Part shown: one piece after another, positions 33,225-42,216 of the stretch | How positions within the stretch are numbered: the first letter of the stretch is position 1 | How the letters are laid out: each line of letters opens with the position of its first letter | Assembly (NCBI GenBank): GCA_021234155.1 | Contig: JAJEKV010000052.1 | Location: 4,821,606 to 4,885,605 of the forward strand | Source: Isoetes taiwanensis | Lineage: Eukaryota > Streptophyta > Lycopodiopsida > Isoetales > Isoetaceae | Reading direction: 5' to 3' | DNA: 64,000 bases | The notes under the pieces: generated by a model | What the model was told of the DNA's origin: nothing | Databases searched by the model: none | Seen by the model: only the letters and a program-made list of their open reading frames with translations | Made by a program: the position numbers and the translations under genes

Positions 33225-33745
33225 TCTTCAATTAATCGGTGAAACACAACCCCACAAAAGTTAGCTAACAAAATAAGCTTATGCCCAAGCGAAACATTTG
33301 CCTCACTCCACCATGTACTAATATCATCTTCAATAAATATATAGTATATGAACACGCAAAAGTTACTATATCTTCAATTTATACAGTACAGGAACACAAA
33401 AATATTATCATCTTCAATTAATATATAGTACATGAACCATAGCTACCGGGAACTAGTTCCCAACTCCGTTCCCGTTCCCAACTCTGTTCCTCAGCATCCA
33501 GAGTTCCATAAGTTCCCACTTTACTTTCCAGTAGGAAAGGGAATATACCTCGAATATACTCAAAGGATCCCTCGAATATACTCGAATATCCCGTTCCCAT
33601 CCATTCCCGTTCCCGTTCCGAATCTTGGGTCCAAGTACCCGTTCCCGTTCCCGTTCCGGGTAGCTATGACATGAACACATAAAAGTTACTACATCTTCAA
33701 TTAATATAGTACACTAACACACAGAAGGTACTACATCTACTACAT
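33225..33745. repeat. Degenerate minisatellite around a MITE
   Basis: Four to five loose copies of a 55-70 bp unit with ATCTTCAATTAATATA, AGTACATGAACACA and AAAAGTTACTA. One copy is split by the MITE at 33438-33668. Confidence 0.6.
33430..33676. mobile_element. hAT-type MITE made of GTTCCC repeats
   Basis: The element at 33438-33668 (231 bp) has inverted ends CATAGCTACCGGGAAC / GTTCCGGGTAGCTATG, with one mismatch. It is flanked by a perfect 8-bp direct repeat ACATGAAC (33430-33437 and 33669-33676). Eight-base target duplications and ends starting with CA fit the hAT superfamily. The interior is packed with CCGTTCCCGTTCCC motifs on one strand and CTCGAATATACTC repeats. There is no ORF. Confidence 0.8.
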
Positions 33746-33812
33746 CTGATGCTACCATCTATGGTGTAAGTAATAAATCTTACATTAAAGTCCATACAAC
33801 TGTACTTATGCC

Positions 33813-33921
33813 TGACATCATCGGTCATTAGTGTCACCGATCTAGTACGTGACATCGTGTATGGCAGTGACATCATCGGTCATTAGTGTTACCGATCTAA
33901 TACGTGACATCGTGTATGGTA
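33813..33921. repeat. Tandem repeat, 2 x about 55 bp
   Basis: GACATCATCGGTCATTAGTG...ACGTGACATCGTGTATGG is present twice in direct succession with two or three differences. Confidence 0.8.
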
Positions 33922-34454
33922 GATCGTTGATGTTTTGATTTGCTTCCCCCTTTTTGATGGATAAAGAATTCATTTGATATTGAGCAAATATTACTTGGCT
34001 ATATAGAAAATAAATACCCTCTAAGATATAGAGTCGACCTTCAACATTTTACATGGTATTGGAAATCTCTAGCTGCAAGAGTTTGATGAAAGTATATCTC
34101 TTTCAGGGTAGCCTCACAGTCATGTATGCATTTGTACTTTTTTTAAGGGTCTTTTTTTAATGTCACGGTTCTATTGCGATAGCAATAGAACCGCCATTCC
34201 TTGGATGGGGACGCCCCACCTTCTCGCCCTCCTACTTATAGACCAGTTTTTCCCATTATTGGCTATCGGCGTTCTCTTGGGCTTTGCTTTGGTCGTTTGC
34301 ACCTCTACCTAGCTTCACAGCACCCCACGCCAGCCAGAACCATCCACACCAAGACAAGCTTCATCCATACCAAGACAAGCTTGTGGTGGTCGCTCCTGAT
34401 CGCTCTTGATCCCTACCTGCTTTCCATGTCTGTTTTCTGCGTCCTCTAAGTAAG

Positions 34455-35218
34455 GTAAGTCTGTTATTTTCTTTACGGTTTTAATTTCTCCCTTTGCTTG
34501 AATCCATGTGCCACGCTCTGTGGATGCTGCGAGTAAGTGATTGTCGACAGCGGTATTTGGTTACTTTCGTGGTGCTTTGTCTGTTTTTTATGCATTGAGC
34601 AGATATCTGTTCTGTGGTTGCTTTCTCTGTCGGTTTTCTTCTGGTTGTGTTTTGCTTGGATCGCCCCACAGCCCAGTTGGGTAAGTTTGGCCCCGGTTTG
34701 CCGTCTGCCAGATCGATTGGCAGTAGGGCATCAATCGGTTTCGTTTATCCGGTCAGCATGGATCGTCCCCGGGCCGATATGGCTCCACAGTTTTCTTCCT
34801 TTCAGCTCCTCCTTTTTTCCTATGCCGACCGATTATCCTGATCTGGGTTTATTTGTTCAGTACTTGGGACCTGCATTTTTGTAAATCCCTTTGGTTTCGA
34901 TCGCCCACAGCCTGCTTGGGCAAGATCTGCCCCCGGCTTGCCGTCTGCCAAATTGATCGGCAGTGGGGCATTAGACCGGATCTTGCCTGGTCCGATCAGC
35001 TTGGTTCGGCACTAGGCCGTTGAGACTTAGGCATTTTCTTCCAGAAGTACCAAAGATAGGCGGAATCTGCTCTTTTCTTCCATCGGGCTGATTCTTCAAG
35101 AAAAAATTTCTTCACAGGCCGATTCTGCTCCTTTCTCTATTATCTGGGCCTACTTGGTTTGATGATTTCCATTGTTGCTAGGTTGTTTACTTACAGTTTT
35201 GTGGCCTCTTTTCAGAAT
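34455..35218 (+). other. Possible spliceosomal intron in the DIRS-like element
   Basis: AAG|GTAAGTCTG near 34453 is a strong donor, and TTTTCAG|AATG near 35218 is a strong acceptor just upstream of the polymerase frame. The frame is open from the stop near 35170. Between them lies a repeated block of about 80 bp (GCCGTCTGCCAGATCGATTGG near 34700; GCCGTCTGCCAAATTGATCGG near 34940) that may be structural RNA or regulatory. Splicing is an inference. Confidence 0.35.
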
Positions 35219-35355
35219 GTACTCCGTTCACATCGGCCATCCCTCATCTTGGCATCGACCCCTCCCCAGCTGATGATTTAGTTTCTGCTGCTATAGTCCT
35301 GGATCGCCTTCATGCATCTCTTCCTTTTTGGCGGTCCATTTGCTCCTCACAACAG

Positions 35356-37185
35356 GTGTTGAGTTGGATACAGTTTGGTTATCGCCTTCCTTGGTCATCC
35401 ACGTGTCCGTCTGTTGCTTTTGCCGCCTCAAACCACTCGTCCGTATCTGCCCATCTAGACTTTGCTCGCATTGCTATAGCCGATCTCCTTCGCACAGGTG
35501 CCGCTTCCCCAGTCTCCTCCCGTCCTTTCTTCTGTTCCCCCTTGGGGGTTGTCCCCAAAGGCCTAGACAAATTCCGTCTCATCTTAGATTTGCGCCATCT
35601 GAACTCGTTCTTGACTATCCCCACCTTTCGGTATGAGTCCCTCGAGCTGTTGTCACATTTGAGTTTGCCCAACGATTTTCTCTTTGCTGTCGACCTCAAA
35701 TCCGGCTACCACCATGTCACGATCTGGCCCCCTCATCGCACTTTTTTGGGTTTTGGTCTTGATGGTCAGTTCTATGTCTTTAATGTCCTCCCCTTTGGTC
35801 TAGCTTCAGCCCCTTTTGTTTTTACCAAATTAGTCAGACAGCTAGTTCGGTTTTGGCGAGGTCAGGGCATCCGTTGCTTATCCTACGTTGATGATATTCT
35901 ATTCCTGTGCCAGTCACGTCCTGAGTTTCTGCAAATTCGCGTCATTTCGGACTTGCAGCAGGCCGGTTTTCTCCTAGCTTGGAAGAAGTGTCGGTTTCGT
36001 CTCTCCCATCGCACAATTTTCTTAGGTTTCATAGTGGATGCCCATGAGGGTTTCTTTCGTATTTCTCGGGCTAAGAAGGATCGGGTTCTGTCTCTGTGCT
36101 CCTGTCTGTTATCTTCCCAAAATGTCACTCCTCGCCTGATTGCCCGTTTCCTTGGCTTTATCCAATCCCTACGCTTGGTTTTGGGTCATCTTTGTGCTGC
36201 CTTATCTTGTGGCCTTCATGCTGATCTGCGTCTAGCCGACCTTTGGGATACCCCCCTTCTACTATCTCCCCTTGCGAAACAGGAGGTCCAGCTTTGGCAA
36301 ACCCTAACTTATCAGTTCGACAGAGCCCCTTTGTGGCCGTCTACTGTGGTCAGGTCTACCTTGGGTTTTGATGCCAGTGATGAGGGATGGGGTGGTTGGC
36401 TTTCACGTCCGGGTTCTGAACTTCTCTCTTTTTCTGGGGACTTCTCGACAGATGCCCGCCTCCAATCATCCACTTGGCATGAACTTTTTGCTCTTTTCCA
36501 GATCCTGCAGCGGTGTGTCTCGTTGTTAACTAACTCACGGGTGATAGCTCGTGGGGACAATCAGAATGTGTTCTTTTTATTGCAGAATAGTGGTTCGCGA
36601 TCCCCTGTTCTTCATTTTTTGCTGTTGGAAGTACTAATTTTTTGCTATCAGCACCATATTCAGTTGGATCCAGTTTGGGTTCCACGCTTGGAGAATGAGT
36701 GGGCTGATTATCTTTCCAAGATCCGAGCCTTTGACGAATTTTCTCTGTCTCCTTCAGTTTTTTGCCTCTTGGATGAGCGTTGGGGGCCTCATCATGTGGA
36801 TCGCTTTGCTAGCCCTTCCAACACCCTCCACCCAGTTTTCAACACCAAGGATTGTTACCCTCATCGGATCACACCTGACGCCTTTTCTTATGACTGGCAT
36901 TTGTTCAACAACTACTGCTTTCCTCCACCTTCCTTGGTTCCCGAAGTTCTGCATCATGCTCGCATTTGCAGGGCTCGCCTTACACTTCTTGTTTTCTCAT
37001 GGCCTTCTGCCCCTTGGTGGCCACTGCTGGCTGTTGACTCCTCCACTTGGCAATCTTTTGTTCGAGACGCAGTTTTCTTTCATGAATTTTCCCATGCATT
37101 ACTCCCATCACCTTCTTCCCGCCTTGCGGGTTTCCGTCGTCATGCGGCTCTGTTCGCCTTACGTTGTGATTTTTCTGATACTTAA
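35356..37185 (+). CDS. DIRS-like reverse transcriptase and RNase H
   Basis: 609 codons without a break; the frame is open about 180 bp further upstream, and the start is chosen as the first methionine-type codon. Reverse transcriptase blocks in order: FRLILDLRHLNSF (near residue 75), FAVDLKSGYHHV (near 110), LPFGLASAPFVF (near 145) and catalytic YVDD (177-180). RNase H follows: LGFDASDEGWGGWL (near 337), the acidic residue in STWHELFAL, ARGDNQNVFFLL and the closing ENEWADYLSK. The downstream HHVDRFASPSN motif is typical of DIRS/Ngaro-group polymerases. Function: it copies the element RNA into cDNA and degrades the template. All catalytic acidic residues I can place are present. Confidence 0.85.
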   Translation: MLSWIQFGYRLPWSSTCPSVAFAASNHSSVSAHLDFARIAIADLLRTGAASPVSSRPFFCSPLGVVPKGLDKFRLILDLRHLNSFLTIPTFRYESLELLSHLSLPNDFLFAVDLKSGYHHVTIWPPHRTFLGFGLDGQFYVFNVLPFGLASAPFVFTKLVRQLVRFWRGQGIRCLSYVDDILFLCQSRPEFLQIRVISDLQQAGFLLAWKKCRFRLSHRTIFLGFIVDAHEGFFRISRAKKDRVLSLCSCLLSSQNVTPRLIARFLGFIQSLRLVLGHLCAALSCGLHADLRLADLWDTPLLLSPLAKQEVQLWQTLTYQFDRAPLWPSTVVRSTLGFDASDEGWGGWLSRPGSELLSFSGDFSTDARLQSSTWHELFALFQILQRCVSLLTNSRVIARGDNQNVFFLLQNSGSRSPVLHFLLLEVLIFCYQHHIQLDPVWVPRLENEWADYLSKIRAFDEFSLSPSVFCLLDERWGPHHVDRFASPSNTLHPVFNTKDCYPHRITPDAFSYDWHLFNNYCFPPPSLVPEVLHHARICRARLTLLVFSWPSAPWWPLLAVDSSTWQSFVRDAVFFHEFSHALLPSPSSRLAGFRRHAALFALRCDFSDT

Positions 37186-37362
37186 AATTGTCTTTTATCA
37201 CGTCATTCATCTGGTCCGGCATGATTCTTCTTACGAGTTTTCTTTTTTATCATAGTATAGGATTGTTCTTCAGTTGTTTGTTGGCTTTGTGTTTGGCTTC
37301 TGGGTTGTTGGTCGTTTTGGTATGGCTTAGAGTAGTACATGGTGATGCTATCCTTTTGTTAG

Positions 37363-38242
37363 TTGATATTAACACTTGTTTATCCCCTTGTTCCAGATAT
37401 CTTGCCTTTTTACGACGACCCCTCATTGCCCTTCTTTGCCTCGGCTATGGCATTTGTCCTCCAGTCCCGCGCGCCCTCGATCTTGCTCAGTTATTCTTCC
37501 GTCTGGCTACAATTTCGTCGTTGGTGTCATTCTCAGCAGCTTACATCCTTGCCTGCTTCCTCTTTGCATGTTGCTGCATTCTTTTCCTCTTTGGTTTCCA
37601 CTCATCGTAGCCCTACTTCTATAGGGGTCGCCTCTGCCGCAATTACCTTTTTTCATAGCTTGGTCAACCTCCCGTCTCCTTGTTCAGCCCCCCTTCCTGC
37701 TTTGGTCCACCAAGCTGCTCCTCGTACCCACACTTCTTCACGGCGGCATTTACCTCTTACCGCGTCTCACGTCCGCCAGGTCATCTCCCTTCTCACCCCC
37801 GCAAGAGCCGATTGGCGCAGCCTTATGAAAGCATGCCTTGTCACTATCTGCTTTGCTGGTTTTCTCCGCATCTCTGAGGCACTGCACTTGAATTGGCGCG
37901 ACCTATCTTTTTTCCCCGACTACGTCCAGTTGCACATCCGCAGGTCTAAGTGCGACCAGTCTGCCGCTGGCCAGGAGGTTCTCATAGCCCGCACATTCTC
38001 CCCCTTTTGCCCGGTCATGTTATTGCAGCATTTGTTGTCCGCCTGCTGTTTTCGCACCTCTGACCCACCTGAGGGAGGCCCTCTCTTTCGCTCATCCTTG
38101 TCCTCCACACGCCCTTTGTCTTATGCTGCTGCTCGTTCTTGGTGGTTTGAGGCCCTGCGTCTTATCGGTTCGGAGCATCGAGATTTTGGCACCCATGCAG
38201 GCCGTAGGGGCGGTGCTACCACAGCTACTGCCACGTCTGTCC
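37363..38242 (+). pseudogene. DIRS-like tyrosine recombinase, truncated before the catalytic Tyr
   Basis: An N-terminal core-binding region (YSSVWLQFRRWCHSQQL) is followed by a phage-integrase-fold catalytic domain. It has Arg in CFAGFLRISEALHL (R about 169), Lys in RRSKCDQ (about 195) and HxxR in THAGRRGGATTA (H 278, R 281). In this family a second His/Trp and the nucleophilic Tyr follow within about 60 residues. Here the frame runs into LTR sequence at 38243 and stops at 38328 without them. The enzyme would have joined circular cDNA to the target by recombination. A TTCCAG acceptor-like site at 37392-37397 leaves a spliced join to the upstream ORF possible. Confidence 0.8.
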
Positions 38243-38681
38243 CTTCAGTTGGGCATATCTCCGCAACCAGAGCTCCGATTGAAGCGACCTTTAGCTCTTT
38301 GGAACCGGCTCGGAGTCTAGTTTCCTAATTGGTAGGGAACATTCCGTAATTCATCCGTATGAGAGAGTAATAGCCAAAAATATGACAAAGGATCACAGAT
38401 CACTGCGATCGCGACTTCACAGATCTGCAATTGTATTTATGATGTGTGGCTACTTGTAGTAGCTAGATTAGTTTGGAAGGCCAATAAGCCAAATGCCAGA
38501 GCTTTGTATTTGCCATAGCACTTGTTTTTTTCATAACCCAGTGGATCCGGTTGGGTGGTTAATGGTGCTGTCATATCAATTGTGCATGAATAAAGTTTCC
38601 TTAGTCCAGTGTTCTACTATTTCATTATGGTTCTATGATTCTGTGTTGCTACAACTTCCCAAATATACATGAATTGTATCA
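38243..38681 (+). repeat. Left LTR, lacking its U3 end
   Basis: It matches 40551-40988 from CTTCAGTTGGGCATATCTCC to GAATTGTATCA. It begins about 20 bp downstream of the position equivalent to the TATA box of the right LTR, that is, near the expected transcription start. It is fused in frame to the DIRS recombinase ORF. Confidence 0.75.
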
Positions 38682-38683
38682 AG

Positions 38684-38695
38684 TGGTATCAGAGC
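38684..38695 (+). promoter_or_regulatory. Primer binding site (initiator tRNA-Met type)
   Basis: TGGTATCAGAGC lies two bases after the left LTR. This is the classic plant LTR-retrotransposon primer site complementary to the 3' end of initiator tRNA-Met. Confidence 0.85.
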
Positions 38696-38747
38696 TGAGG
38701 TTTGCGATTCTTTTGGGAACCATAGGCAATGGGATCACCAGTGGAAC

Positions 38748-39101
38748 TTGGACTCACTAATCTGTGAGAGGATAGGAATTTCTCAGAGGGCCGTAAAGAT
38801 TATTATTCTTATATGTGCTGCAAGAACTACTATTAGTTCTTATTTTGCTGGAGCATGGCAACGGAAGGAAGAGGAGATTATCATTTTGGGGATCACAATA
38901 AGATATTTGGATTATCCTAATGGAGTAAAGGCCTTTATATATGAAGGGAAATCATATGATTTCAATATTAGAGCGGTTAGTGGAACTGAGATGGATTTGG
39001 TGACTATTGCTGCAAGAGAAGCTAGAACATCAGTAGCAGAGAAGAGAAAACTCAGTACTTTCGTGGAGAATGCTCGAAATATATGGACCGACTTGTTGTG
39101 A
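38748..39101 (+). CDS. Unrecognised ORF inside the non-autonomous LTR element
   Basis: 117 codons starting shortly after the primer binding site, where gag normally lies. The product contains EEEIIILGITIRYLDY and AAREARTSVAEKRK. I see no zinc knuckle and no known capsid motif. It could be a Gag remnant or a non-coding open stretch. Confidence 0.3.
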   Translation: MDSLICERIGISQRAVKIIILICAARTTISSYFAGAWQRKEEEIIILGITIRYLDYPNGVKAFIYEGKSYDFNIRAVSGTEMDLVTIAAREARTSVAEKRKLSTFVENARNIWTDLL

Positions 39102-39169
39102 ACGAGTTCGAATTATTGGAGAAACTTCTATGACCCTTTGGGGATTATGGAATAAAAAGGGTGACTGCT

Positions 39170-40235
39170 AGGTTGTCGTGGAAAAGCTTGTCATGGAGAC
39201 AAGTAGTTTATCGTGGAGACGAGTTGTCATGGAGACAAATAGCTTGTCATGGAGACAAGTAAACCACTGCTGCAAAACATTGAGCTCTGCTTTGTCATTA
39301 TAGCCAAACTACCCGCCATAACCTCTTGCCATCTCTAGAAGTTCATCTTGGTCATTTTAGCCTATATAAATTCCAACCTTTAAGCCTGAGTATGGAGAAC
39401 CGCAAAAGCATCATGCTTGGGATTGCGGAGTCAGATCGTGGTGATCTGAGAGACTGATTGGCCGTGGGGTTCATCTATATAAATATTTGACTTGGGAAGT
39501 CATCTATATTAACACTTGACTTTATTTGCAGGTTTGCTTAGTGTTAAGCATTGGGGAGGACACTTTACGTACACGCTGTTAAGGATATGGATGCAAAATT
39601 TGGATGCGGAATCTCAAATTGCTTCCTATGGGACAGGCTTATGGGTAAAGTTTCTAAGTTGAATTTCTTTATTTGGAATAAAGAATAGATACTTTTGTTG
39701 TGTATACCCATGGTAGATTAGTGACTACGATTGCAACATAGCCGGCTTGAACATGGTATACTAGATAGGGAATGCCTCTTGGTAGATTAGTGGTTGTGTC
39801 TGCAGCACAATCGGCTTGAACAAGAGAGCATAAGATGTAAACCTTTGGAAGATTAGTAATTGTGATTGCAACACAATTGGCTTGACAAAGTTACATCTGT
39901 ATCTTGGAGATACTTTGTATCGTGGTGGCGATACAATCAAGTAGTACCGCGGAGGTACGAAAGATAATAACGTACCATGGAGGTACAAGGGATATATCGT
40001 ACTGTGGAAGTACGCGGATATCCGTAACTACTTCTAGAGTTTTGCAGGGATTATAAAACTTTCAGACTGGTGATGACCATGGAAGATCCATCTTGAGAAG
40101 GGATGGGTTGAAATGGAGCGTATCTTGGATGATCGGGGGGTGATCCTCCTGGAGAAGGGATGGACTGAAACTGAGCGTATCTTGGACGATCGCGGACGAT
40201 CTATCTTGAGAAGGGATGGATTGATATGGAGCAAG
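39170..40235 (+). repeat. Array of four unlike minisatellites
   Basis: 39170-39265: CTTGTCATGGAGACAAGTAG and variants. 39715-39895: three units with TTGGTAGATTAGTG, ATTGCAACA and CGGCTTGAAC (about 62 bp). 39900-40020: GTACCGCGGAGGTACGA variants (about 33 bp). 40070-40235: three units with GATCCATCTTGAGAAGGGATGG and GAGCGTATCTTGGA (about 63 bp). Each block has its own unit. Confidence 0.7.
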
Positions 40236-40529
40236 CACGGGGGAGTGGTCCACGGTGAATGGGTTATTGGAATTATGGCAAATACTATGTAAATGTTATT
40301 CCTAAGGTCACCTAATAATATAAAGGGGCGTAGGATAACATAGCATGTGGGTGTGAAGAACCATTGATATTTATGGAAGGGGTCGAGGCACTATCATTGA
40401 GATGATTATTGGTTGAGAAAAGATCATAAATAATGTCCCATATAATAAGTCATATAAGCTAATTAAAGGCAAGGAGATATTTTGAGGAAAAAGGCAACTG
40501 CATGCTAAAAAAGGCTGAAGTCGCAGAGA

Positions 40530-40540
40530 GATCTATAAAT
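40530..40540 (+). promoter_or_regulatory. TATA box in the right LTR
   Basis: CTATAAATAGA lies about 20 bp upstream of where the left LTR copy begins. It is consistent with a U3 promoter. Confidence 0.5.
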
Positions 40541-40550
40541 AGAACTGAAA

Positions 40551-40988
40551 CTTCAGTTGGGCATATCTCCGCAACCAGAGCTCCGATTGAGACAACCTTT
40601 AGCTTGTTGGAACCGGCTCGGAGTCTAGTTTCCGAATTAGGGACACATTCCATAGTTCATCTGTATGAGAGAGTAATGGCCGAAAATATGACAAGGGGTC
40701 ACAGATCACTGCCATAGCGACTTCACAGATCTGCAATTGTATTTATGATGTGTGGCTACTTGGAGTAGCTAGATTAGTTTGGAAGGCCAATAAGCCAGAT
40801 GCCAGAGCTTTGTATTTGCCATAGCACTTGTGTTTTTTCATAACCCAGTGGATCCGGTTGGGTGGTTAATGGTGCTGCCATATCAATTGTGCATGAATAA
40901 AGTTTCCTTAGTCCAGTGTTCTACTATTTCATTATGGTTCTATGATTCTGTGTTGCTACAACTTCCCAAATATACATGAATTGTATCA
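40551..40988 (+). repeat. Right LTR (shared part)
   Basis: Second copy of the 439-bp repeat. The true LTR start is probably near 40478, after a purine-rich tract (AAAGGCAAGGAGATATTT). The element ends at TATCA (40988), and coding sequence of the split gene begins immediately after. Confidence 0.75.
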
Positions 40989-41541
40989 CAAAGCCAGTTC
41001 TTAGATTGTCTTACAAGAGAACGGCAGTGAAGGATTTCATTTCCTATCTGTGTTCCACATTGAAGATATTTGTGCCACACAATTACAGGGCTAGATGGCA
41101 GGCCCTGCAATTCAAGAGTTGCCTGGACAATGTCCAAGATAGCACCGTTGTTTCTGCAATTGATTTTGCAGAGAATTATAGCATAAAAATACAAAGGGAG
41201 GTTCAGAGCCAGCACTGGCACAATGACCAGATAACAATTCTCGTCCACATCACGTATAAGATAGAAAAAAGCTCTGCGATCAAAAAGCTATTGAAGGAAA
41301 CCCATTTTTACTTAAGTGATGACAAGATTCATGACACTCTTTTTGTGCAGCACTATCTTAGAAAGCACAATTCATGGCTTGTATCAAATGGTGTAGAATT
41401 CTCCAAGCATATAGTTTGGTCAGATGGTTGTTCTAGCCAATTCAAATCTGCCCGGCCATTCTATTTCCTACCAAGATATCACCATAAGCTAGGGAAGGAA
41501 ATAGTATGGAATTTCTTTGGGACGGCCCATGGTAAGGGAGA

Positions 41542-42216
41542 TGTGACGTTCTAGTATAATATACGCCCCAAATACGATATTATACTGCCACATCACACGT
41601 ACATGTCATCATGACAAGTACTAGCGAGACGTAGAGGGTTGCACCTAGAGGGCAAGGGTTGCACCTAGGGGGCAACCTCGTATGTTGTGCATGTTTAATA
41701 AACATATGCAACTATAAACCCCATGCCAAATGGCAAAACCCCATTTGGCCAATGTTAACCTAACCCTAAGGGTTTATATATAAGGGCTTCCCCCTTAAAC
41801 CCTAAACCGTTCTTTCTTTTTCGCAATTAGGGTTTCACAGAGCCATTCCGGCCAAGCCAGGACTCTAGTTCGCATTGCTAGGATCTGAAAAGCCTCCCTT
41901 GCACAACAGATCTTCCAGCAGCAGCAGTCTTCAGCAGGATCAGAAGCATGGACGCATTCCGAGGATCTGGAGCAAGTCAGGAGCCAGGTAAATGGTCATT
42001 CTGTTGTGCAAAGCCGCCTTTGACTTGGCAATGAGCTGGTTTAGCATGTTAGTTCAGCCTTAGAGGCCTTATAGATCCGGAGATCATAAGCTCTAACAAA
42101 AGAACCTAACTTTGGATGTTTAGGTAGGTAGATTAGATGTTATTCTACAATTCAGTTCTTTGATGAATGGTGTTCATTCTATGCTCTCCCGTGTATTGGG
42201 AAGGGGGGTAGAGACC
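41542..42216 (+). repeat. Gypsy A left LTR, 3'-truncated
   Basis: It matches 51746-52410 closely, then diverges abruptly after GGGGGGTAGAGACC. It carries a TATA-like TTTATATATAAGG at 41773-41785. The last roughly 880 bp found in the right LTR are missing. Confidence 0.8.

Larger units (their letters stand above)
34167..38242 (+). mobile_element. DIRS-like tyrosine-recombinase retrotransposon, 3'-truncated
   Basis: A reverse transcriptase/RNase H ORF is followed in the same frame by a tyrosine-recombinase ORF, the diagnostic gene order of DIRS-type elements, which use recombinase rather than integrase. A palindrome GGTTCTATTGC-GATA-GCAATAGAACC (34167-34192) may mark its left terminal region. 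The right end is lost: at 38242 it joins an LTR and the recombinase lacks its last residues. The element is markedly more GC- and pyrimidine-rich than its neighbours. Left border and termini are inferred. Confidence 0.75.
38243..40988 (+). mobile_element. Non-autonomous LTR retrotransposon filled with minisatellites
   Basis: Direct repeats of about 439 bp (38243-38681 and 40551-40988, about 93% alike) enclose a 1.87 kb interior. A primer binding site follows the left repeat after 2 bp. No gag, protease or polymerase is present. The interior holds an ORF of unknown function (38748-39101) and four successive minisatellites (39170-39265, 39715-39895, 39900-40020, 40070-40235). In the right copy the LTR probably extends upstream to TGAGGAAAAAGG near 40478, with a TATA box at 40530. 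The left copy lacks this U3 and abuts the DIRS-like element. No matching target duplication survives. Confidence 0.7.

Noticed and set aside
33438-33668. GTTCCC-rich frames (60-80 codons) as genes
   Set aside because: They are repeat-derived frames inside a MITE with inverted ends and an 8-bp target duplication.
34167-34192. A terminator hairpin of bacterial type
   Set aside because: The context is a eukaryotic retrotransposon; the palindrome is more likely part of the element's terminal repeat.
35379-36560. Minus-strand open frames of 80-106 codons
   Set aside because: They are shadows of the DIRS polymerase, which has all expected motifs on the plus strand.
40502-40717. A 71-codon protein gene spanning the right LTR
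   Set aside because: The same peptide appears at 38243-38328 because the LTR is repeated; it is LTR sequence, not a gene.
40976-41240. Minus-strand 102-codon frame at 40940-41248
   Set aside because: It is opposite the motif-bearing plus-strand coding piece and has no recognisable motif.
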